Part shown: piece by piece, positions 1 through 5,690 of the stretch
How positions within the stretch are numbered: the stretch's first letter is position 1
How the letters are laid out: each line of letters begins with the position of its first letter
Assembly (NCBI GenBank): GCA_013153345.1
Contig: JAADEQ010000018.1
Coordinates: forward strand, 1 to 5,756
Origin: Campylobacterota bacterium
GTDB taxonomy: Bacteria; Campylobacterota; Campylobacteria; Campylobacterales; Sulfurovaceae
Direction: 5' to 3'
Length of the DNA stretch: 5,756 nucleotides
Program-made: the position numbers and the translations under genes
The notes under the pieces: model-generated
Seen by the model: the letters and a program-made list of their open reading frames with translations, nothing else
The model's database searches: none
What the model was told of the DNA's origin: nothing

Positions 1-62
1 GTTAAATATTTTAACTCAACGACCTTTAAAAATATCTCAATCTGTCTTAGTGTCATTTTCAT
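1..62 (-). CDS. LysR-type transcriptional regulator, N-terminal fragment (runs off the window)
   Basis: Reading the minus strand from the ATG at 62-60 gives MKMTLRQIEIFLKVVELKYL and then the window ends. The MTLRQIEIFLKVVE pattern is the typical start of the winged helix-turn-helix domain of LysR-type regulators (family MTLRQLxxFxxVxE). An AGGA ribosome binding site lies 6 bases upstream of this ATG, so the start at 62 is preferred over the in-frame ATG at 56. Only about 20 residues are visible, so the ligand domain and target cannot be judged. The gene is divergent from the NifS-like/NifU-like operon, an arrangement in which LysR regulators often control the neighbouring operon; that role is inferred. 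Confidence 0.72.
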   Translation of the reverse strand, partial: MKMTLRQIEIFLKVVELKYL

Positions 63-238
63 TGGCAATCCTATATCAAAATTTTATTAATTAATAATTT
101 ATAATTCAAAAAAATATTATACTATTTTAAAAATTATAAATTTTTTTGATTTTTGTAAAAATTTGAAAAAAGTTGATTTAAGTATAGATAAAGTTTTTTT
201 GAGTATAAATTATTTAATATTTAATAAAAAGGAGAGAG
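63..238. promoter_or_regulatory. AT-rich divergent intergenic region between lysR-like gene and nifS-like operon
   Basis: This 176-bp stretch is extremely AT-rich and holds no credible ORF. It must carry the promoters of both divergent genes. It contains a perfect AT-only palindrome at 129-145 (AAAAATT-ATA-AATTTTT), which could be a LysR binding site (such sites are often T-N11-A with dyad symmetry) but could also arise by chance in such AT-rich DNA. Long T-runs at 141-147 and 194-200 upstream of the -10-like TATAAA at 204-209 resemble the T-rich upstream regions of Campylobacterota promoters. Confidence 0.5.
204..209 (+). promoter_or_regulatory. Putative -10 element for the nifS-like operon
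   Basis: TATAAA follows a run of seven Ts. Transcription would start near 216, giving a leader of about 23 bases that includes the AAAGGAG ribosome binding site just before the ATG at 239. No convincing -35 element is seen, which is usual for sigma-70 promoters in Campylobacterota. Other AT-rich hexamers nearby could also serve. Confidence 0.4.
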
Positions 239-1423
239 ATGATAATCTTAAATAGCAATATCACAACTCCTCTAAGCTCAAATGTTATTGAGGCAATGAA
301 GCCTTTTAGAGATGAAGCAGTTGATTTAAGCTCAGTTGATAAGTTTAATCAAAGTGCTCTAAAGGCTTATAAGGAGGCAATTGATAAGATATATCTATCA
401 ATTAGAGCTGATGATGAGGATGATATTATTTTAACTTCAAGTGTGAGTGAGGCTACAAGCCAGATTTTTTATAGTGTATATTTAAAATATATCTTAACAG
501 GCAGAAAAAATAGCATAATTATCTCTCAAAGAGCGCCAATTGAAGAGATTAAAATAGCAAGATTTCTGGAGTCTCAAGGTGTTAGAGTTCATAGAATTCC
601 AGTTACAATTGATGGCACATTTGATATTGATGTATTTAAGGAGTATATTAGCTCAAAGACAGCTCTTGTGTCACTGCCGCTTGTTGATGATGAGAGTGGA
701 GTGATTCAGCCACTTGAAGAGGTTAGCCAAATCTGCTCTTTATATAATGTTGCGCTATATTCTAATGCAAATAGTGCAATTGGAGTAATTCCAGTTGATG
801 TGGCAAGAAATAGTGTTGATTTTTTAAGCTTTAGTGCAAACTCTCTTTTTGGTCCAAAAGATATTGCTGCTCTTTATATCAAAAAAAATGCTGCTATTGA
901 ATTGCAGCCTCTAATTTATGGAAAAGATTTTGAGCAAGCAGGCCTTAGAGAGATGCCAAGAGATATTGCAAAGGTAATTGGCTTTGGCAAGGCGCTTGAG
1001 GATGCAATTGATGCGCTTGAGTTTGATATTGAAGATGTAAGGGAGCTTAGAGATAATTTAGAACAGAGCTTGCTTGAGATTGAGGGGGCTTATTCGCTTG
1101 CTCCTTGGGCTTTAAGAGTTCCAAATATCTCAATTATGGCTTTTGAGAATGTGCACGCTTCTATTTTAAAAGATTATTTAGCCTCAAAAGATATATTAAT
1201 TTACTCTTTTGCAACGCTAAAAAGTCCTCACTTTGAGAGAGTCTCGTTGGTTGAGCTAAACTCTTTGCCTTCATATCTAAAACATTGCGTTGTTGGATTT
1301 GCTCTAAATACTCAAAATAGTGAAGAGGAGATTGAAACTACTATAAAAGAGGTAAAAGAGGCAGTAAAAAATATTAGAGAAATAAGCGTTAATTGCAAGG
1401 AGGAGAGCAATGGCAAAAGCTGA
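239..1423 (+). CDS. NifS-fold class V aminotransferase-like protein, predicted catalytically inactive (pseudo-cysteine desulfurase)
   Basis: The 394-residue protein has the full length and fold signature of a NifS/IscS cysteine desulfurase: residues 2-10 (IILNSNITT, family YLDNNATT), SVSEAT at 68-73, VIQPLEE at 155-161, IPVDV at 184-188, VDFLSFSA at 193-200, GPK at 205-207 and a C-terminal EEEI at 362-365. The catalytic residues are replaced. The SAHK motif that holds the PLP lysine reads SANS (199-202), so His becomes Asn201 and Lys becomes Ser202. The aspartate that pairs with the PLP ring nitrogen is Asn176, the following glutamine is Ser179, and the EHH/EHP histidine is about Ala99. The loop that should carry the SGSAC cysteine reads YSFATLKSP (322-330) without cysteine. 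The substrate arginine in VRFSLG is Gly353 (VVGFALN). The start has a strong GGAG-type site 4 bases upstream. The reading frame is intact and the stop overlaps the next gene, so this is a maintained protein rather than a decaying gene. Its likely partner is the NifU-like protein; its function is unknown, and desulfurase activity is not expected. Confidence 0.85.
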   Translation: MIILNSNITTPLSSNVIEAMKPFRDEAVDLSSVDKFNQSALKAYKEAIDKIYLSIRADDEDDIILTSSVSEATSQIFYSVYLKYILTGRKNSIIISQRAPIEEIKIARFLESQGVRVHRIPVTIDGTFDIDVFKEYISSKTALVSLPLVDDESGVIQPLEEVSQICSLYNVALYSNANSAIGVIPVDVARNSVDFLSFSANSLFGPKDIAALYIKKNAAIELQPLIYGKDFEQAGLREMPRDIAKVIGFGKALEDAIDALEFDIEDVRELRDNLEQSLLEIEGAYSLAPWALRVPNISIMAFENVHASILKDYLASKDILIYSFATLKSPHFERVSLVELNSLPSYLKHCVVGFALNTQNSEEEIETTIKEVKEAVKNIREISVNCKEESNGKS

Positions 1424-2354
1424 TATAATTCCGCAAATTAGGGATAATTTTAAAGTTGATTCATTAGTTAACCGCCCTCAAAATGTTGGAAGGCTAACAG
1501 AGGATGAGGTTAAAAAACTAAATGCAAAGCTTTTTACATACAAATATGGCTCATGTGATAGTGGTTTGGCGCTAAAGTTTTATTGCGCAATAAATGATGA
1601 AAATAGGGTAGTAGATTGCAAAATTGAGGTGTTTGGAGAGAGTGAGCTAATTGCAGTTGCCTCAATTGCCGGCCTTATTGTTAAAAATAAGACTCCTGAA
1701 GAGATTTTAAATCTAAAAGAGAAGGGGCTTGAGTATTTTTTAAGAGAAAATCCAAATAATCCTGCCTTTGCAAAGAGCTTTAGATTCTTGACAAATGGTA
1801 TGATTGATGCGCTTTATAATTTGGCAAAAGCAATGGAGGGCAAAGGGGAGGAAAAAACTATTGTAGATGATTTTACAAAAACTACTTTGGAGTTTATTAA
1901 AGATACAATTAAAAGATTTGATGTTAAAGAGCTAAAAGATTTAAGTGAGTTAACAAGAGCTGGGCTTTATGATAAGAGTGTTTTATATCCAGGGGCTGGA
2001 GAGTTTTTAAGTAATTTCTATCTTCAAGATATTTTAAAAGAGACTCAAGCAGAAATTGAAGAATCTAAAAAGAATTTAGAAATCTCTAATAAAGATTTTA
2101 GTAAAATGAGTATAGATGAGAAAAAAGAGGCAATTGAGGCTGTAATTGATAAGAATATTCGCCATATGTTGGTAATGGATGGCGGGGATATGGAGATACT
2201 TGATATAAAAGAGAATGGCCAAAATACCGATATCTATATTAGATATCTTGGAGCGTGTAGCGGCTGTGCAAGTGCAAGCACTGGCACTCTTTTTGCAATT
2301 GAAGGAATTTTAAAGCAAAAATTAGACCCAAATATTAGAGTAATACCACTATAA
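1410..2354 (+). CDS. NifU-like protein with degenerate IscU-like and [2Fe-2S] domains and an intact C-terminal Nfu domain
   Basis: The 314-residue protein follows the three-domain plan of full-length NifU. Residues 1 to about 135 match the IscU-like scaffold, about 150-198 the central Bfd-like [2Fe-2S] domain, and about 235-314 the Nfu domain. In the scaffold the family FGCGTA motif reads FGESEL (75-80), the cysteine of the ACGD region is Ser51 (a cysteine occurs two residues earlier, Cys49), and the HCS site reads FLT (126-128). In the central domain the CxC reads DDF (153-155) and the CxxC reads DKSV (188-191), so all four ligands are lost. The Nfu domain is well kept: MDGGDMEILDI (256-266) and GACSGC (281-286), with Cys283 and Cys286 as cluster ligands at a dimer interface. 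An AAGGAGG site 6 bases upstream supports the start. The 14-bp overlap with the NifS-like gene implies translational coupling. It may act as an Nfu-type Fe-S carrier bearing two non-functional domains; that role is inferred. Confidence 0.87.
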   Translation: MAKADIIPQIRDNFKVDSLVNRPQNVGRLTEDEVKKLNAKLFTYKYGSCDSGLALKFYCAINDENRVVDCKIEVFGESELIAVASIAGLIVKNKTPEEILNLKEKGLEYFLRENPNNPAFAKSFRFLTNGMIDALYNLAKAMEGKGEEKTIVDDFTKTTLEFIKDTIKRFDVKELKDLSELTRAGLYDKSVLYPGAGEFLSNFYLQDILKETQAEIEESKKNLEISNKDFSKMSIDEKKEAIEAVIDKNIRHMLVMDGGDMEILDIKENGQNTDIYIRYLGACSGCASASTGTLFAIEGILKQKLDPNIRVIPL

Positions 2355-2364
2355 AGGATGAAAA

Positions 2365-2661
2365 ATGATAAAAAGTTTGACATTAATTATAAGCTCTTTG
2401 TTTATTTTGGGGTTTACTCCAAAGACCCAAGCAGTTGGAAATTTAGTAGAGGTAGAGGGAAAGGTTGCAGTATTTGGAAATGAGCCTCACACATTTGTGG
2501 GAATTAAGACTGAAGATGGAGTCTATAAAATCTCAAATGCAAAAGATTTTAAGCTGGAGCTTTTTCAAAATAAGGTTGTAAAGGTAAAGGGTGTTTTATT
2601 GAAAAAAGAGGTTGGTCCAGGTATGCCAGCTGAGATTGAGGTTGTAGATTTTGCAAAATAA
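2365..2661 (+). CDS. Small secreted OB-fold-like protein of unknown function
   Basis: This 98-residue protein begins with a signal peptide: Lys3, a hydrophobic stretch at about 5-17, and a possible cleavage after TQA at residue 23. The mature part of about 75 residues is rich in beta-strand pattern: VEVEGKVAVFGNEPHTFVGI, then an EDGVYKI strand, KVVKVKGVLLKK and a final IEVVDF. This VxGxV-GNEP-DG-VxVxG layout recalls small periplasmic OB-fold proteins, but I assign no name. An AAAGGA site lies 6 bases before the ATG. The gene starts 10 bp after the NifU-like stop and ends directly before a terminator, so it is the last gene of the operon. It has no cysteine, so a direct Fe-S role is not suggested. 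Confidence 0.75.
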   Translation: MIKSLTLIISSLFILGFTPKTQAVGNLVEVEGKVAVFGNEPHTFVGIKTEDGVYKISNAKDFKLELFQNKVVKVKGVLLKKEVGPGMPAEIEVVDFAK

Positions 2662-2682
2662 CTAAGAGGATTATCCTCTTAG
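2662..2682. terminator. Bidirectional intrinsic terminator between convergent operons
   Basis: A perfect 9-bp stem, CTAAGAGGA/TCCTCTTAG, closes a TTA loop. On the plus strand it is followed by CTATATTTTTCT; on the minus strand the stem is followed by TTATTTTGC, a weaker T-rich tail. It begins immediately after the stop of the secreted protein gene, and the stop codon of the convergent ClpP-like gene (2679-2681) lies inside its 3' arm. It therefore probably ends both transcripts. Confidence 0.8.
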
Positions 2683-3341
2683 CTATATTTTTCTAGATAC
2701 TCTTTTGCTGTAATCTCTTTTCCTTCAATAATTACATGTGTTGCAATTCCTCTCTTACAAAGCTCTTTTGTATCCATCCAAAAATCTTTTCCAAGTAGTA
2801 GCTGCTTAAACTCTTTTTTTGTTAAAAAGCCATTTTTTACAATAATCTCTTTAAAAAACTGCTTTAACTTTTTATTGGTATGTTTGAAGCGGTCTTTTAT
2901 CTCTCCCCCTTTTCCAACAATTCCGCTTGAGTAGTTATGAAACATAAAATCACTATATTTATATGCTACTCTCTTATTGGCCATACAAAATAGAAGAGCT
3001 CCCATACTATATCCATAATTATCTAAATAGGCAATTACTCTATTGTAAAACTTTTCTTGAATTACATTATAAAACTGCTGCCCCTCCAATATCAATCCTC
3101 CGCCAGAGTTTATTCTTAAGACCAGATAATCTTCCTCTTTTGCCTCTCTAAGTTGCTGAAATACATTATGCAAACCTCTTTTTTGCTCAAAAAATTTTCC
3201 AATATAGACCGTAAATAGCCTATGTTTTGGAATAATCTCATATAGATTTCTCTCTTTATCAACTAAAATTTTCTTTTCAGGAATAGTCTCAATAAATAAA
3301 GAGTGCATTTCACTACTTAGCTCTTTTTTACCTTCAGACAT
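2679..3341 (-). CDS. ClpP-like serine peptidase (family S14-type, ClpP/crotonase fold)
   Basis: The 220-residue protein shows the full ClpP catalytic layout. The oxyanion-region glycines are in INSGGG (77-82), the nucleophile Ser112 is in GYSMGA (family AASMGA), His135 is in MFHNYSSG (family MIHQPSGG), and Asp186 is in GKDFWMDTKE (family RDxxMxAxEA). There is no signal peptide or membrane segment, so it is probably cytoplasmic. It diverges clearly from housekeeping ClpP, which is about 195-207 residues, and has an N-terminal extension of about 40 residues and many lysines. It may be a second ClpP-type subunit or a stand-alone peptidase; a need for a Clp ATPase partner cannot be judged. It is a single gene convergent with the NifS-like operon and divergent from amt. 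An AAAAGG site lies 7 bases upstream of the ATG. Confidence 0.85.
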   Translation of the reverse strand: MSEGKKELSSEMHSLFIETIPEKKILVDKERNLYEIIPKHRLFTVYIGKFFEQKRGLHNVFQQLREAKEEDYLVLRINSGGGLILEGQQFYNVIQEKFYNRVIAYLDNYGYSMGALLFCMANKRVAYKYSDFMFHNYSSGIVGKGGEIKDRFKHTNKKLKQFFKEIIVKNGFLTKKEFKQLLLGKDFWMDTKELCKRGIATHVIIEGKEITAKEYLEKYS

Positions 3342-3520
3342 ATTTTTGCCTTTTTATTTTATTATATCAAAATAAGATTATATAAGCCAAACTTCTATTG
3401 CTATTAAAATATATTATAAAGATGTCAAAAAAATAGGCTAAAATGCCTAAAAAATAATCAACTAAAAGAGTAAAAATCTACTACAATTACACTATAAAAT
3501 TTTTTCTAAAGGATTAGAGT
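3342..3520. promoter_or_regulatory. Divergent intergenic region between clpP-like gene and amt
   Basis: This AT-rich 179-bp stretch has no ORF of note and must hold promoters for both genes. For amt there are two -10 candidates: TAAAAT at 3439-3444, framed by an inverted repeat, and TATAAA at 3493-3498, which would give a leader of about 16 bases. The amt ribosome binding site is AAAGGA at 3508-3513, 7 bases before the ATG. I see no sigma-54 (GG-N10-GC type) element, so NtrC/RpoN control of amt is not supported by this sequence. Confidence 0.5.
3434..3449 (+). promoter_or_regulatory. Putative amt promoter -10 inside a short inverted repeat
   Basis: TAGGC and GCCTA form a perfect 5-bp inverted repeat around TAAAAT (3439-3444), and GCTAAAAT is a good Campylobacterota-type extended -10. 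Transcription would start near 3451 with a leader of about 70 bases. A dimeric repressor binding this dyad would block the -10 directly; the regulator is unknown. The dyad is short and could be accidental. Confidence 0.4.
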
Positions 3521-4852
3521 ATGAAATCAAAGATTTTAACCCTCTTGATGCTACTGGTGCCAGCACTGCTTTTTGCAGAAGAGGCACCAAAGCTTGATAC
3601 GGGTGATACGGCTTGGATGATGGTATCAACGGCATTTGTTCTTCTAATGACACCAGCTGGACTTGCTCTTTTTTATAGTGGAATGACTAGAAGCAAGCAC
3701 TCTTTAAATACCTATACAATGGTAGTTGGTGCATTTGTATTGGCTCTTATTGTTTGGGTGGTGGCTGGTTATTCATTGGCTTTTAGCACAAATCCAAATC
3801 CAACACTTCAAAAGTTTATTGGTGGATTTAGTTCTGTGCTGCTTAGTGATATAAAGTGGAATGATTTAAGTGGAACCTATCCAACATTAGTATTTGTGGC
3901 TTTTCAAGGTACATTTGCAGCAATTACGGTTGCAATTGCAGCTGGGTCTGTAATTGAGAGAATAAAATTCTCAACTTGGGTTGTGATTGTGGTTCTTTGG
4001 GGCCTTATTGTATATGCTCCAATTGCTCATATGGTATGGGGCGGAGATGGTGCATATTTGTTTGATGAAGGTGCACTTGATTTTGCTGGAGGAACTGTTG
4101 TTCATATGAATGGTGGGCTTGCAGGTTTGGTTTTAGCAATTTTGGTTGGAAAGAGAACAAACTATCCAAGAATTGCTATTAAGCCAATGAGTGTTATGTT
4201 AACTGCTCTTGGTGCGGCAATATTATGGTTTGGATGGTATGGATTTAATGCTGGTAGTGCATTTGGTGCAAACTCTGTAGCAGGTCTTGCTTTAATGACA
4301 ACTACAATTGCAACAGCAGCAGCTGGGGCTACTTGGATGTTTGTTGAGTGGGCAGTATATAAAAAGCCAACACTTCTTGGGATTGCATCAGGAATTGTTG
4401 CAGGGCTTGTTGCAATTACTCCAGCAGCTGGATTTGTAGGAGTTGGAGGAGCAATTGTAATTGGTGTTATTGGCTCTTTGATAGCATTTTTTGGAGTGGT
4501 AGTGCTTAAGAAGATGTTAAAATATGATGATAGTTTAGATGCATTTGGAATCCACTTCCTAGCAGGTCTTTGGGGAGCATTAGCAACACCATTTTTTGCA
4601 ATATTAGACAAAGAGGTATTGTGGGATGGTCCACTAAAAGCTTCACTTGAGGCTGGAAAATCTCCAGATATTATAGGACAATTTATTGTTCAGCTTGAAT
4701 CAGTGGCACTTGTTGGGCTTTGGACTCTAATTGGAACAACAATTGTATACTTTGTAGCATCGTTAATTACTGGTGGAGCAAGAGTAGATAAAGAGTCTGA
4801 AGAGATTGGACTTGATGAATCAATCCATGGTGAAAGAAGCTTTTATCTATAA
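3521..4852 (+). CDS. amt: Ammonium transporter, Amt/Mep/Rh family
   Basis: This 443-residue integral membrane protein begins with a signal peptide (cleavage likely after LFA at residue 19), as in AmtB, followed by about eleven hydrophobic segments. The family's functional residues are present. They include Trp173 in AHMVWG, Asp187 in DFAGGTVVH with pore His195, Trp239 and Phe242 with Ser246 in FGWYGFNAGS, and the second pore histidine His345 in DAFGIHFLAG. The C-terminal cytoplasmic tail keeps the EEIGLDESIHGE pattern (427-438) that contacts PII proteins and couples the trimer. It conducts ammonium across the inner membrane. The PII gene glnK follows 55 bp downstream, so the two form the usual amt-glnK pair, here with amt first. 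An AAAGGA site supports the start. No residue is unusual. Confidence 0.97.
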   Translation: MKSKILTLLMLLVPALLFAEEAPKLDTGDTAWMMVSTAFVLLMTPAGLALFYSGMTRSKHSLNTYTMVVGAFVLALIVWVVAGYSLAFSTNPNPTLQKFIGGFSSVLLSDIKWNDLSGTYPTLVFVAFQGTFAAITVAIAAGSVIERIKFSTWVVIVVLWGLIVYAPIAHMVWGGDGAYLFDEGALDFAGGTVVHMNGGLAGLVLAILVGKRTNYPRIAIKPMSVMLTALGAAILWFGWYGFNAGSAFGANSVAGLALMTTTIATAAAGATWMFVEWAVYKKPTLLGIASGIVAGLVAITPAAGFVGVGGAIVIGVIGSLIAFFGVVVLKKMLKYDDSLDAFGIHFLAGLWGALATPFFAILDKEVLWDGPLKASLEAGKSPDIIGQFIVQLESVALVGLWTLIGTTIVYFVASLITGGARVDKESEEIGLDESIHGERSFYL

Positions 4853-4854
4853 AT

Positions 4855-4888
4855 TTAGCTATAATAAGCTAAGGAGTTTTCCTTAGCT
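4855..4888 (+). promoter_or_regulatory. Amt-glnK intergenic hairpins that can form alternative structures
   Basis: AGCTAAGGA (4867-4875) pairs perfectly with TCCTTAGCT (4880-4888) across a GTTT loop. The same AGCTAA segment can instead pair with TTAGCT at 4855-4860 across an ATAATA loop, so two exclusive hairpins share one arm. No T-tract follows the longer stem, so it is not a standard terminator. It may stabilise the amt mRNA end, mark a processing site, or lower read-through into glnK. Confidence 0.55.
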
Positions 4889-4893
4889 AATAT

Positions 4894-5283
<390 letters not shown>

Positions 5284-5302
5284 TAGGTGGTTTGGGAAAT
5301 GG

Positions 5303-5308
5303 TATACT
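5303..5308 (+). promoter_or_regulatory. Possible -10 element for the Bfd-like gene
   Basis: TATACT sits 23 bases before the ATG at 5332, so transcription would start near 5315, just before the AAAGGAG site (5319-5325). No -35 is recognised. With an 82-bp gap after glnK and hairpins in between, an independent promoter is plausible but unproven. Confidence 0.35.
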
Positions 5309-5331
5309 TTTGTTAAAAAAAGGAGATTAAG

Positions 5332-5577
5332 ATGGAAGATGTAATTGATGATATATATGTAGTTTGTGTATGTAATCATGTTCACTACAAAGAGATAATA
5401 GATGCGATTAAAGAGGGCGCTTGTAGTGTAGAAGAGATTATGGAAAAGACTAAAGCAGGTACTGGTTGTGGACTTTGTAAGAGCTCAAAAGAGGATATTG
5501 CAGGTGAGAGGGCAATCCACTTGGATGAGATTTTGGAAAAAGCTAAGCTAGAAGGGTTATGTCCAGAAGATAAGTAG
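5332..5577 (+). CDS. Bfd-type [2Fe-2S]-binding protein
   Basis: This 81-residue protein carries the four cysteines of the Bfd/NifU-central/NirB-type [2Fe-2S] fold: Cys12-x-Cys14 (VCVCNHV) and Cys46-x-x-Cys49 in KAGTGCGLCK, 31 residues apart. The helical spacer (IIDAIKEGACSVEEIMEKTKA in part) also matches. About 30 further residues after the domain are acidic/basic helix and include Cys77. Relatives include bacterioferritin-associated ferredoxin, which helps release iron from bacterioferritin, but no bacterioferritin gene is visible here, so I give no symbol. An AAAGGAG site is 6 bases upstream of the ATG. Position after amt-glnK suggests possible coexpression with nitrogen uptake genes; electron transfer or redox sensing are both possible. 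Confidence 0.85.
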   Translation: MEDVIDDIYVVCVCNHVHYKEIIDAIKEGACSVEEIMEKTKAGTGCGLCKSSKEDIAGERAIHLDEILEKAKLEGLCPEDK

Positions 5578-5580
5578 TTT

Positions 5581-5603
5581 TTAGCCTCTTTAAAAGAGGT
5601 TAA
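5581..5603 (+). terminator. Stem-loop after the Bfd-like gene (terminator-like, lacks a T-tract)
   Basis: TTAGCCTCTT pairs with AAGAGGTTAA across a TAA loop, giving a 10-bp stem with one G-U pair, 3 bases after the stop codon. The bases after it are AGTATAT rather than T-rich, so termination would be imperfect; it may mainly protect the mRNA 3' end. Confidence 0.5.
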
Positions 5604-5677
5604 AGTATATATGGGTGATTTTGTAAGATTTTGGTGAGAATTTTTTTCTCTTAAAACTTTTTTTTATCTTTTTTAGC

Positions 5678-5683
5678 TACACT
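5678..5683 (+). promoter_or_regulatory. Putative -10 element of the 3'-most gene
   Basis: TACACT in TAGCTACACTTA is preceded by T-runs at 5659-5665 and 5669-5674, the usual Campylobacterota promoter look. Transcription starting 7-8 bases downstream would coincide with the ATG at 5691, implying a leaderless message. Confidence 0.4.
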
Positions 5684-5690
5684 TACTCTT

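Noticed and set aside
239..1423. Calling the NifS-like gene a pseudogene or an active cysteine desulfurase
   Set aside because: There is no stop, frameshift or truncation, so it is not a decayed gene; and the lack of the PLP lysine and catalytic cysteine argues against an active desulfurase. Lys207 in GPK matches the second, structural lysine of the family motif, not the PLP lysine.
2963..3151. 62-codon open frame on the plus strand
   Set aside because: It lies wholly antisense to the ClpP-like gene, which has a complete catalytic triad; the translation has no family features and no ribosome binding site.
3342..3520. Sigma-54/NtrC promoter for amt
   Set aside because: No TGGCAC-N5-TTGCA-like element was found in the intergenic region.
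4162..4611. 149-codon open frame on the minus strand
   Set aside because: It is antisense to the amt gene; its Ala/Pro/Thr/Ile-rich translation is the mirror of the Gly/Ala/Val-rich membrane segments of the transporter.
5611..5637. Eight-codon ORF MGDFVRFW after the Bfd-like gene
   Set aside because: Too short, with no ribosome binding site; the GATTTTG repeats at 5617-5623 and 5627-5633 explain its pattern.
5636..5650. GAGAA-TTTTT-TTCTC hairpin followed by T-rich DNA as a terminator
   Set aside because: The 5-bp stem is mostly A-T and weak; the nearby T-runs are better explained as the upstream part of the next promoter.
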